Position numbers and translations under genes: made by a program
The notes under the pieces: generated by a model
Databases searched by the model: none
What the model saw: only the letters and a program-made list of their open reading frames with translations
What the model was told of the DNA's origin: nothing
DNA from: Fagopyrum homotropicum
Lineage: Eukaryota; Streptophyta; Magnoliopsida; Caryophyllales; Polygonaceae
DNA: 64,000 nt
Assembly: GCA_033239125.1 (NCBI GenBank)
Contig: BSWB01000002.1
Coordinates: 8,837,001-8,901,000, forward strand
Direction of reading: 5' to 3'
Shown here: one piece after another, positions 22,601 through 31,537 of the stretch
Position numbering within the stretch: the first letter of the stretch is position 1
Layout: every line of letters begins with the position of its first letter

Positions 22601-24756
22601 GCAAATGAAGACTCCTCATGGCTTCTAAAAGCTTGATCATCATCAAGGACTGGTCCAGGGAAATCCACGGTTGAAATCACGGCTTGCTCAACTTCCACGG
22701 CCGTGGTTCTTGATAAGCTTGCTTCCCGGAGTTGTCCAGAAAGTTTGACGGCCGTGGAACTTAAATCTCGACCGTGGAACTTGCAGCTGTTCAAGACCTC
22801 TTCGTGGCTTTCAAATCCAACTTTTGGCTCTTCTTCCAAGGCTTCCAAGGCCTTGATCTCTTCATTGCAAGCCTCCTCGACACCTTCTTCCATCATACTT
22901 AAGGTAAGAACCTTCTCCAAGGGATCCTTGATCAAGATCGAGCTCACAATTTCCCTAGATTCCTCTTGCTCGACTATGTTGAAGAGATCTTCATCAAGGG
23001 CTGGCCCTTTCGTCATTGTGGACAACTTGAACTTGATGTTCTCTTCTCCAATGTTGAAGGAGAGAGTTCCATTCTTGCAATCCACTAGGCATCTGGAGGT
23101 GGCTAGGAAGGGCCTTCCTAAGATGATGGGAACCGGATAATCCGCCGGAATGTCCAAGACCACATAATCGATTGGCACGTAGAATCCTCCTAGTTGCACC
23201 GGGATGTCTTCTAGGATCCCAACCGGATGAGTGATAGAACGATCCGCCATGTAGAGGGTCATCTTGACCGGTTTCGGCTCTCCTAGCCCAACCTTGTTGC
23301 AAAGTGCAAGCGGTATGATGCTTACACTTGCTCCAAGATCACAAAGGGCTTCGTACTTCACATCCCCAACTCCTATTGGGACACAAAAAGAGCCCGGATC
23401 TCTTAGCTTGGGAGGCATCTCCTCCTTCATTGTTTGGATCAATTCCGAGGATCTCTTGGTCATTCTTATCTCCCCATACTCCTCCAACTTCCTTTTGTTG
23501 GAGAGTATTTCCTTCAAAAACTTGCCATATGCCGGCATTTCTAAAATGGCATCCATGAACGGAATGTTAATATGCAACTTGGACATTAGTTCAAGGAACT
23601 TACCAAAGTGATTGTCCAAACGAGCTCTTGCTCTTGATTGTGGGAACGGTAGTGGTGGCTTGTATGGAGGCGGTGCCACATAGGTTGGCTCTACATCCTT
23701 GCTCTTGCCTCCATCTTCTTGCATTCTTCCCTCTTCTACCACTACTTGCTTTCCCTTAGCATTGTCCTTGGGCAAAGGATCCTTCATACTCAACCCACTC
23801 CTCGTTGTGATAGCCAACACTTGGCCTCTTGGGTTGTCTTCGGTTCTTCCGGGAAGCTTTCCCGGATCTCTATGGGCTTCACCCGCTTTTTGGAACACTT
23901 GTGCTTCCAAAACCTTTTGGGCCTTAGAGATTGATGTCACGGTGCTCTCAAGACCACTCAACCTTCCTAGCAATTGCTCAAACATTATTTCGGTTCTATC
24001 CTTTGGAGGTTGAGTTAATCCGGGTGGAGGTTCTTGTGAAGCTCTTGTTCGTGGAGTTGTGCTTGTGGAAGCGGGAGGATTCAAGGCTCCATCCGGATTA
24101 GAGTAAGAAAATCCGGGATGGTTGTGGTTGGGCCGGTAATTGTTGAATTGCCGGTTGTTGTTGAAACTCCTTGGGCCTTGGTAATTGTTGAAGTTGCCCC
24201 TTCCCATATAATTCACATCCTCCTCCTTGGAAGACAAGTTGGCTTGTGGAAGTACTTGAGGAGTTGCTTGGTTCTTCAAAGTTGTAGCACACAACTCCCT
24301 CAAGGACTTCAACTCGTTGTTGATGGCGTCAAGCTTGAAATTGCTCATGGTGACTTCACTCACCTCATATGCTCCCGCCTTTCTTCCTTCACTCTTTCTA
24401 TGGGAGTATTTCTCAATCACTAGAGCTTGCTTCTCCACAAACTCCCAAGCTTCATCTACATGCTTCTCCATAAATGTCCCACCGGAAAGAGATTGGAGCT
24501 TGAATTGGCTATCTTCATCAAGTCCCTTGAAGTAGATCTCCAATAGCTCAATTTTCGGTATGCCATGGTGTGGACAATCAAGGAGAAGATCTTTGAACCT
24601 CTCCCAAGACTTGAATAAACTCTCTCTATCCTTCATCACGAAGGCATTGATCTTCCCTCTTAACTCGGTAGTCTTGGAAGGTGGGAAGAACTTAGTCAAA
24701 AACTCGGTTGTCATCTCCTCCCAAGTACCAACTCGCCCTTGTGGAATAGATTGATA
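19627..24756 (-). CDS. pol: gag-pro-RT-RNase H-integrase polyprotein of element D, main part
   Basis: The open frame has 1695 codons from its first Met (24714) and continues upstream in frame to a TGA at 24757-24759. Order: Gag core (FLTKFFPPSK onward); an Asn-rich tail with no CCHC knuckle; aspartic protease (DLGASVSII, about residue 458); reverse transcriptase with FMDD (about 971) after LDGYSGFFQIP and MPFGLCNAP; RNase H with CDASD (about 1120), TEKELLA and YTDHAA; integrase with HCHSLPCGGH/CDAC zinc finger (about 1335), catalytic GVDFMGP (1405), ISDGG (1465) and SGQVEISN (1499), then a GPY-type tail. All catalytic residues I can see are present. It would make the particle, cDNA and integration machinery. 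Confidence 0.93.
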   Translation of the reverse strand, partial: YQSIPQGRVGTWEEMTTEFLTKFFPPSKTTELRGKINAFVMKDRESLFKSWERFKDLLLDCPHHGIPKIELLEIYFKGLDEDSQFKLQSLSGGTFMEKHVDEAWEFVEKQALVIEKYSHRKSEGRKAGAYEVSEVTMSNFKLDAINNELKSLRELCATTLKNQATPQVLPQANLSSKEEDVNYMGRGNFNNYQGPRSFNNNRQFNNYRPNHNHPGFSYSNPDGALNPPASTSTTPRTRASQEPPPGLTQPPKDRTEIMFEQLLGRLSGLESTVTSISKAQKVLEAQVFQKAGEAHRDPGKLPGRTEDNPRGQVLAITTRSGLSMKDPLPKDNAKGKQVVVEEGRMQEDGGKSKDVEPTYVAPPPYKPPLPFPQSRARARLDNHFGKFLELMSKLHINIPFMDAILEMPAYGKFLKEILSNKRKLEEYGEIRMTKRSSELIQTMKEEMPPKLRDPGSFCVPIGVGDVKYEALCDLGASVSIIPLALCNKVGLGEPKPVKMTLYMADRSITHPVGILEDIPVQLGGFYVPIDYVVLDIPADYPVPIILGRPFLATSRCLVDCKNGTLSFNIGEENIKFKLSTMTKGPALDEDLFNIVEQEESREIVSSILIKDPLEKVLTLSMMEEGVEEACNEEIKALEALEEEPKVGFESHEEVLNSCKFHGRDLSSTAVKLSGQLREASLSRTTAVEVEQAVISTVDFPGPVLDDDQAFRSHEESSFALDSSHPTLFGSSSTDKGPPQLELKPLPSHLKYAFLGDNSTYPVIVNACLSDDELAKLLHELRLHRKAIGYTIDDLVGIKPSLCMHKIMMEDNHKPSIEHQRRLNPIMKEVVKKEIIKLLDTGIIYPISDSKWVSPVHVVPKKGGMTVVTNENNELIPTRTVTGWRMCIDYRKLNMASRKDHFPLPFIDQMLERLAQHSHFCYLDGYSGFFQIPIHPDDQEKTTFTCPWGTFAYRRMPFGLCNAPATFQRCMMAIFSEYIENSMEVFMDDFSVYGSSFDNCLANLSLVLQRCEETNLVLNWEKCHFMVSEGIVLGHLVSNRGIEVDRAKIETIEKLPPPTSVKGVRSFLGHAGFYRRFIQDFSKISKPLTNLLMKDADFVFSKDCLEAFCRLKNALISAPIMQPPDWSLPFEIMCDASDVAVGAVLGQRKEGRTHAIYYASKTLDDAQLNYATTEKELLAVVYAFEKFRSYLVGAKVIVYTDHAAIRYLLTKKDAKPRLIRWILLLQEFDLEIRDKKGSENSVADHLSRLPPLELGRDDIPIDDSFRDEQLQMMEECLFQVSRGNESWYADIVNYLVCEEVPPGLTYAQRKKFFNDVRHYYWSEPLLFKRGPDGMFRRCIPEDEVESVIRHCHSLPCGGHASSHKTCAKVLQSGFYWPNLFKDVQGFVAACDACQRTGNISRRNEMPLNNIQEVEIFDVWGVDFMGPFPSSCGNLFILLTVDYVSRWVEAIASPTNDAKVVVRFFNRVIFPRFGTPRVVISDGGKHFTNRNFGALLAKYGVTHKVATPYHPQTSGQVEISNREIKAILEKTVSRTRKDWAMKLNDALWAYRTAFKTPIGTTPYKLVYGKSCHLPVEMEHRAYWAIKWLNFDLKAAGEKRLLELNALEEIRLDAYENARIYKERTKRWHDKRIIPKELSEGDLVLLFNSRLRLFPGKLKSRWTGPYVVKKIFSHGAIEIGGEHCGNFKVNGHRLKKYIPGAPVDMIAPLHLE
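22650..22790. repeat. palindromic modules inside the D polyprotein linker
   Basis: In the linker between protease and RT lie AAATCCACGG and AAATCACGG arms, CCACGGCCGTGG (22695-22706), GACGGCCGTGG (22747-22757) and a CGACCGTGG. They are read in frame as SRTTAVEVE and STAVK-type text. The same linker in A (27640-27790) and B (41127-41235) also holds modules. Confidence 0.75.
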
Positions 24757-25275
24757 TCAAGCCAAGGCCTTGTCCTTAAGAGAGAAGGAGAAAGCCCTAA
24801 GCTTATGGTTGTTGCTCTCCAATCTTGGCGGTCTAAGAGTCTCCATCAAGATCTCATAATTCATCAAGTGTTGATGAGGAGACTCTCCTTCCATCCCTCC
24901 AAATTGATTATGCCGGATCATTTGTAGAACTTGAGGGTGGAGCTCATAGTTGTGGGTCGCGGGATCTCCTAAGTTCACACCCGGTCGGTGTGCTCTTTGT
25001 GCCGGATCCATACGTCTCCCTAGGGTTTGCGGCTCCTCAATAGCAATGGGAACAACCCTAACATTAGCCGCCGGCTGCGGTTGTGGTGGAGGAGGTGGAG
25101 GTTGTCGGCGATTAAGCTCTCCTTGAACAAGGGCTTGCCTAATCTCCTCAATCTCCCTCCTAGTTTCCTCTTGCCTCTCATTGGCAAGTCTCCTTTCTTC
25201 CTCCAAGAGCTCATCTCTTAGCCTTATTTGCTTTAAGGCTTCATCCAACTCAGCTTGGAGGTTTCTTCCGGCCAT
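24757..25275 (-). CDS. gag: gag N-terminus of element D, ended by a premature UGA
   Basis: 172 codons begin MAGRNLQAELDEAL and form a charged coiled coil, a Pro/Gln-rich segment and the start of the Gag core (SFSLKDKALA). The TGA stop replaces a Trp codon conserved in A and B (KALSWYQ and RALTWYQ), and the frame continues uninterrupted for 1709 codons beyond it. Upstream homology to B extends past this Met (FDPEPEKT), but an in-frame TGA and no ATG precede it, so the original start is probably lost. Confidence 0.85.
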   Translation of the reverse strand: MAGRNLQAELDEALKQIRLRDELLEEERRLANERQEETRREIEEIRQALVQGELNRRQPPPPPPQPQPAANVRVVPIAIEEPQTLGRRMDPAQRAHRPGVNLGDPATHNYELHPQVLQMIRHNQFGGMEGESPHQHLMNYEILMETLRPPRLESNNHKLRAFSFSLKDKALA

Positions 25276-25488
25276 CTCTTTCTCTTTTCGGATGTTCTTG
25301 GATCTAGATCGAAGGGTTTTCTCCGGTTCGGGATCGAATGGAGCTAAATCCTTGCCACGAGATCTTCACATACACCTAAAGAGTAATAGATGTCCTGAAA
25401 AGCAAAGACACAAACCAAAAAGAGATCAAAAGCAACAAGAAAGATCTACACTAGAAACAATCACAAGATAGACTCAATCTAGACCTAG

Positions 25489-25506
25489 TCCCCGGCAACG
25501 GCGCCA
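25489..25506 (-). other. primer-binding site of element D (tRNA-Asp)
   Basis: TGGCGCCGTTGCCGGGGA on the minus strand is a perfect complement to the 3' end of plant tRNA-Asp(GUC). It lies 6 bp inside the 5' LTR. Confidence 0.93.
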
Positions 25507-25512
25507 AAAACT

Positions 25513-27331
25513 TGTTACGCTAAGATCGTGATGCGCAAATGGGTTTTAAATTTATAACTCAAACTAAATCCTAACTACCTAGCGAAACCCGTAGTGTACG
25601 GGTCGTTTGTAGAAGGGTTAGTATTCCGAGGTCGAACACAAAGACTAAGGTGAAATTGATTCAAATTGTGATTGAGTTTAGTAAAGATCTAGGTTGAAAG
25701 AAAAGAAAGAAATAAAGAAGTGAAAATCTCAAATGTTTTTAGTTGGTTTTTGGTGATCGATCAAAGATCACAATTCATGCAAAGTAAATAATCAAACTAA
25801 ACTAAGAATCAACACAAATAAACAAGCTAAACAAGATAATGATCAAAGAAAGAAAAGACGGATTCTAGGGGTTGGAAGTTCCGGTTATGGCATAGGACTC
25901 AAGTTAACTATTCATTCCTTGGATTAACTATGATATGTTGGGATTAAGTGTATCTAAATTGGGATCAATTACCGGGTAGGTCTCATGGTCCAACTAGTCC
26001 ACTCCTAAGGTCTCATTACCGGGTAAGTCTCTAAGAACCTAAGGATAGGAATTCTACACAAACCGGATTGTTAATTAGGGGTCTAACCTATCCTTACCGG
26101 GTAAGTCTTGGAAAGGAAAGTCCTAAACAACTATCCTAGCACATCTAATCCAATGGCGTCTTATTAGGCTCACCACTACCTAAGGTTTGTTATCTTTAGA
26201 ATCTAAGAGCAAGGATTACCGGGTAAGTCTCTCCTAACACTTAGTTACTAACACTAGGTTACCCTAGGGTAGATTAAACTCAACAAACACTTTGGATTTC
26301 AACATTCTATAGATCTAAGGCAAGATCCTCCAAACCAGGGAAAATCACGGTTTGTTCTATCTAAACCACGGCCGTGGTCAGACAAGAACTACCCGTGATT
26401 TCTAACAGCAGCTACGTTCATAAACAAAAGTCATCCAAAGGTAAATCTAAGTCCGTCCTATCATAGCCCTAGCCATAACCATCCTTTCCTTACCCTAGAA
26501 CCACATCAATTTAGCCTACAACGTTCATAATGGAAATCGAAACAAACAAACATAAAATCATAACATTCATTGCAAGATAAGGAGGGAAAAAAAATGAACA
26601 AGTGAACTTAAAACAAAACTAAGCTGAAAATAGGATTAGAATGACTCACAATCCTTCCAAAGGAAGGTTCAAATGGTTCTTACAATTCTAGAAACAGAAT
26701 CCGAAATACAAGAAAACTATGGTGTGTGTTCTTCTCCTCCTCTTCAATGGAACTCTTCTTCTTCTCTTTGACACTTTCCTTCTTAGAAAAACTTCTTGTT
26801 GAGAGAATATATTTGTTAGAGAGAAATGGATAATGGATGAGCTGCTCCAAACTACTCCCAGCTGCCTCTCACAGCCCATGAAGGACCACTTTTATAACAA
26901 ACTTGCATGAGCTGGCCATGAGAGTCGTGGCACAGCTGTCACAAGAATCTGGCAAAATCCACGGTTGATTCCACGGCCGTGGAGTGTCAGATAACCGTGA
27001 TTCTGTGCAGAAACTTCGCCTTGGATCATTAAGCTGTGATTTGGTGCATGGCTAGTGTTGGCAAGGTTCCATGAGTCCTCCTTAGCCTTTAGCTTGTGTC
27101 CTAATGAGTCCGAGGGTGTGTCATCTAGATGAACGATCCTCAAACGCATCGTTTTAGCTCCTAAATCTCCCGAAATACCTACAAAACGCGCACAAGTCCG
27201 TGTAGACGTCTATCTCGGCAAAATACATGAATTGAGTGCAAAACGTCTCGAACTAATGCTAAACCATGCATGAATGAGCGAGAATTCTATCTAAATGATT
27301 ACCTAAAACTAAGTCATAAATCGTGTTATCA
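25513..27331 (-). repeat. 5' LTR of element D
   Basis: It is 1819 bp with TG...CA ends, and differs from the 3' LTR by about 18 substitutions and insertions of 4 and 1 bp. It contains a TATA box (26889-26896, TATAAAAG on the minus strand), four TTACCGGGTAAGTCTC-type motifs and palindromic modules at 26342-26401 and around 26971-26982. Confidence 0.93.
26889..26896 (-). promoter_or_regulatory. TATA box of the element D LTR promoter
   Basis: TATAAAAG on the minus strand, in the middle of the 5' LTR, directed towards gag. The solo LTR E has lost the equivalent sequence. Confidence 0.6.
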
Positions 27332-27336
27332 ATAGT

Positions 27337-30300
27337 CGATTGCAAGAATGCTAGACTCGCCTTTGACATAGGAGAAGAGAAGGTAGAGTTCGTCCTTTCC
27401 ACTTTAGTGAAGGAACCAGCCTTCGATGAGGATATATTCAATATCCATGACGAAGAGCTGTCTAGAGAGGAGGTAAGTTCTATTCTCTTCAAAGATCCCT
27501 TGCAAAAAGTTATTTCTATGAGCATTATGGATATAGGGGAAGAAGAGGAGTGCAATGAGGCAATTGAGGCCTTAGAGACACAAAAAGAAGTGTATGAAGA
27601 AGAGTTCGAGAAACTCCACGATGAGGCAGACAACGTACGGATCCACGGTCAGACAGCCTATTCCACGGCCGTGGAATTCACCAACACAAACGTGGAGCAT
27701 TCCAGTAAGTTACACGGCCGTGGAGGAAATAGAGGCACCGTATTTACTTTCCACGCCCAAAATCACGGCCGTGGAGAAGGCAGGGGTGCCGTAATTTTGG
27801 GTGAATCCGAAGGAAATTGTGTTTCTTCCACAACTTCTCTTGATTCCTCGCCAACACCTTCTACTTCCTTAGACACTTCTAAGGTACCATCGGATATTCC
27901 TCAAGAGACATTAGAGACTCCTATAGTGATGGAATTGAAACCACTTCCTACACATCTAAGGTACGCATTTCTAGGACCTAATTCTACCTATCCGGTAATT
28001 GTTAGTTCCGATTTGAGCATAGATGAACATAGTAAGCTTATGGTTGTCCTTAAGAAACATAGGAAAGCCTTAGGATATACTATAGAGGATTTAGTAGGAA
28101 TCAAACCTTCCCTATGCATGCATAAGATCTTAATGGAAGAGGACTTTAGAACTTCGCGACAACCTCAAAGGCGGTTAAATCCGACCATGAAGGAGGTTGT
28201 CAAGAAGGAAATTCTTAAACTACTTGATGCAGGTATCATCTATCCTATCTCCGATAGCAAGTGGGTGAGTCCTGTACAAGTAGTTCCGAAGAAGGGAGGA
28301 ATGACGGTCATCACCAACAAAAACAATGAACTCATTCCTACACGAACCGTAACAGGATGGCCAATGTGTATAGACTGCTGCAAGCTAAACAACGCAACGA
28401 GGAAGGATCACTTCCCACTACCCTTCATCGATCAAATGCTTGAAAGGTTAACACAACATTCACACTTTTGCTATCTTGACGGTTATAGTGGTTTCTTTCA
28501 GATCCCGATACACCCGGATGATCAGGAGAAGACCACGTTCACGTGCCCGTAGAGTACGTTTGCCTATAGGAGGATGCCGTTCGGGCTTTGCAACGCCCCA
28601 ACCACCTTTCAAAGGTGCATGATGACCATCTTCTCGGAATATATAGAGGAAATCATGGAGGTTTTTATGGATGACTTCTCCGTTTATGGTTCCTCTTTTG
28701 ACAATTGTCTTTCTAACCTTGCTCTTGTGTTACAAAGGTGTGAAGACACTAACCTAGTTCTTAATTGGGAGAAGTGTCAATTTATGGTGAAAGAGGGCAT
28801 TGTATTAGAACACTTAATCTCTAGTAGAGGGATTGAGGTGGATAAAGCTAAGATAGAGACAATAGAAAAGCTTCCTCCCCCAACTTCGGTGAAAGGGATA
28901 AGAAGTTTTCTAGGACATGCTGGATTTTATAGGCGTTTCCTAAAGGATTTCTCTAAGATATCAAAGCCGCTTACTAATCTATTGATGAAGGATGTAGTTT
29001 TTGATTTTTCGCAGGAATGCTTAGATGCGTTTAATAAGATTCGGGAAGCTCTAATCTCAGCCCCGATTATCCAACCTCCGGATTGGAATCTTCCCTTTGA
29101 GGTTATGTGTGATGCAAGTGACGTAGCTATAGGAGCTGTTCTTGGGCAAAGAAAGGAAGGATGAACCCACGCTATCTACTACGCTAGCAAGACGCTAGAT
29201 GAAGCGCAGCTCTACTACGCCACTACCGAAAAGGAATTCTTAGCTATTGTATATGCAATTGACAAATTTCGCTCTTATCTTGTAGGTGAAAAGGTGATTG
29301 TATACACGGATCATGCTGCGATCCGGTATCTACTTGCAAAGAAGGATGCGAAGCCAAGGCTAATTAGATGGATTCTTCTCCTACAAGAATTCGATCTAGA
29401 GATCCGCGACAAAAAGGGTTCGGAAAATTCTGTTGCGGATCATTTGAGTCGTCTAACACATCTAGAGGACGACCATCTACCTATAGATGACTCCTTTCCG
29501 GACGAGCATTTACATATCATAGAGGAGTGCATCGATGTGATCACCAAAGGTAACGAACCATGGTTTGCTGATTTTGTTAACTATTTGGTTTGTCAGGAAT
29601 TACCACCCGGATTATCCTACGCACAAAGAAAGAAGTTCTTTAAGGATGTTCGGGAATACTTTTGGAATGAACCTCTCCTCTTTAAGAGAGGTCCGGATGG
29701 CATTATTCGGCGATGTGTGCCGGAAGATGAGATGCAAAGTGTCATCCGTCATTGTCATTCACTACCTTGTGGAGGACACGCTAGTTCGAACAAGACTAGC
29801 GCTAAGGTATTGCAATCTGGATCCTTTTGGCCTACTCTATTTAAAGATGTGCAAACCTTTGTTTCCTGCTGCGATGCTTGTCAAAGAACAGGAAATATAT
29901 CTAGGAGGAATGAGATGCCTCTCAACAACATCCAAGAGGTAGAGATCTTTGACGTTTGGGGAGTAGACTTCATGGGACCTTTCCCATCATATTGTGGAAA
30001 CCAATACATACTTTTAGCGGTGGATTATGTTTCGAGATGGGTTGAAGCAATTGCCTCTCCCACCAATGATGCCATGGTAGTGGTTAAGTTCTTTAACAAG
30101 ACCATCTTCCCACGATTTGGGACACCACGGAACATCATTAGTGATGGAGGCTCTCACTTCATTGTCCGATGCTTTGAAGCTCTTCTAGCTAAGTATGGGG
30201 TGACTCACAAGATCGCCACCCCTTATCATCCACAAACTAGTGGACAAGTAGAGATCTCAAACCGGGAGATCAAAGGAATCCTAGAGAAGACGGTTTCAAG

Positions 30301-30835
30301 GACAAGGAAGGATTGGTCTTTGAAGCTAGATGACGCATTATGGGCGTACCGGACTGCATATAAGACTCCCATCGGAACAACACCATATAACCTTATGTAT
30401 GGAAAGTCTTGTCACTTACCGGTAGAGTTGGAGCATAAGGCGTATTGGGCAATAAAGTGGTTGAACTTCAGCATGAAGAAAGCGGGAGAGAAGCGTCTCT
30501 TGGACCTCAATGAGCTTGAAAAACTCCGCTTGAATGCCTACGAAAACGCCAAGATCTACAAAGAAAGAGCGAAGCGTTAGCATGATAAGCATATCATCCC
30601 AAAGGACCTCAAAGAAGGAGATCAAATTCTCCTCTTCAATTCAAGACTTCGTCTCTTTCCAGATAAGCTTAAATCTCGTTGGACTGGACCTTTTCTAATC
30701 AAACGTGTTTTTCCCCATGGTGCAGTTGAAGTATGGGGTGAAAAGGGCGGAAGCTTTAAGGTGAACGGTCAACGACTCAAGAAGTATACACCGGAACTCC
30801 AAGCTGAAGAGTTCGCACCCACCGCACTCGAATAA
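27337..30835 (+). pseudogene. pol: protease end, RT, RNase H and integrase of element A
   Basis: Continuation of the A protease frame after D (VDCKNARLAFDIG). One frame runs throughout but is broken by TAG 28550-28552 (Trp site before AYRRMPFGLC), TGA 29162-29164 (Arg site in RNase H) and TAG 30578-30580 (Trp site in integrase). RT has LDGYSGFFQIP, MPFGLCNAP and FMDD (near 28675). RNase H has CDASD and YTDHAA. Integrase has the HCHSLPCGGH/CDAC finger, GVDFMGP, ISDGG and SGQVEISN, and ends in SRWTGPF followed by a natural TAA. All three breaks are transitions, fitting slow decay. Confidence 0.9.
27640..27790. repeat. palindromic modules inside the A protease-RT linker
   Basis: Three centres (27663-27674, 27713-27723, 27764-27774) lie in 110 bp, with arms ATCCACGG, CGTGGAGC, CACCGTA and GCCGTAATTTT. 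They are read in frame as STAVEF, LHGRGG and NHGRGE. The second part repeats text of the A LTR (GTGGAGCATTCCAGT, also at 12330), so the segment has been copied between LTR and coding region. Confidence 0.78.
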
Positions 30836-31079
30836 GTGCGAATTTGGTCTAGCTACGGACCTTAAACAAAGCGCTTCTTGGGAGGCAACCCAAGGTATTG
30901 CACTTACGTTTTTGTTTTTGATTCATAGATTAGAATAGTATAGACGTTTTATTTTGTTTTGCCTTCGATGCCTTCCGGTATGTTCGTGTTTTTGGATGTA
31001 GGAACAGTGGAAAAGAAAGTGGGGAAGGAAAAGTTTGAAGAAAATTGACGAAATTTGGACTTTGACACATTACAGAGAG

Positions 31080-31212
31080 TTCCACGGCCAAAACCACGGC
31101 CGTGAAAGCTACAGTGACCGTAATTTTCAAAAGCCTGAGAAAAATCACCAAAACCACGGTTCCGTACATTTCCACGGCCGTGGAACCCCCCGATAGACCG
31201 TGATTTTCAAAA
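31080..31212. repeat. palindromic modules between pol and the extra ORF of A
   Basis: Two units: centre CCACGGCCGTGA (31094-31105) with right arm ACCGTAATTTT, and AAACCACGG, 12 bp, CCACGGCCGTGG (31172-31183), 14 bp, CCGTGATTTT. They sit upstream of the post-pol ORF, where B has its own family-specific modules (38955-39522). Confidence 0.75.
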
Positions 31213-31537
31213 ATTTTTACGGCCACTATAAAAACCACGTTTCTTCACAAAACACACAAAACAATCCCAATTCCACGCCCAAATCGCCGATTACCTTCCC
31301 CCTATCTCAATTCCTCGTTCGTTAATCGTTTTTAACGATTCTTTGGCCAAAACTGAAGCAATTCCCGTCATCTACAAGATCCAAGCAACGATTCGAGTGG
31401 CAATTCACCGGAGAAGACAGAATTCGGATTCCAAAATCCGAAAACCTAGGTTTTTCACCTCTTCTTTCTCTTTGTCGATTCGGCTTCGTTTTTGCTAGAA
31501 TTTTTAGGAGAACTGATTGGAATTGGACGGAAATTAG

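Larger units (their letters stand above)
16131..27331 (-). mobile_element. Athila-type Ty3/gypsy element D, nearly intact
   Basis: Complete 11.2-kb element on the minus strand: 5' LTR 25513-27331, PBS, gag-pol, 3' UTR, PPT, 3' LTR 16131-17944. A perfect ATAGT duplication (16126-16130 and 27332-27336) marks insertion into the protease gene of A. The LTRs differ at about 18 substitutions plus two small indels in 1.8 kb (about 1%), so it is younger than A. It has no post-pol ORF, unlike A and B. Its polyprotein is interrupted by a single stop. Confidence 0.95.

Noticed and set aside
20215..24754. plus-strand frames of 60-145 codons across the D polyprotein
   Set aside because: They are antisense shadows of the 1695-codon frame and carry no independent motif.
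25489..25506. tRNA-Asp gene at the CCCCGGCAACGGCGCCA sequences
   Set aside because: Only the last 18 bases of the tRNA are present, next to LTR ends; these are primer-binding sites, not tRNA genes.
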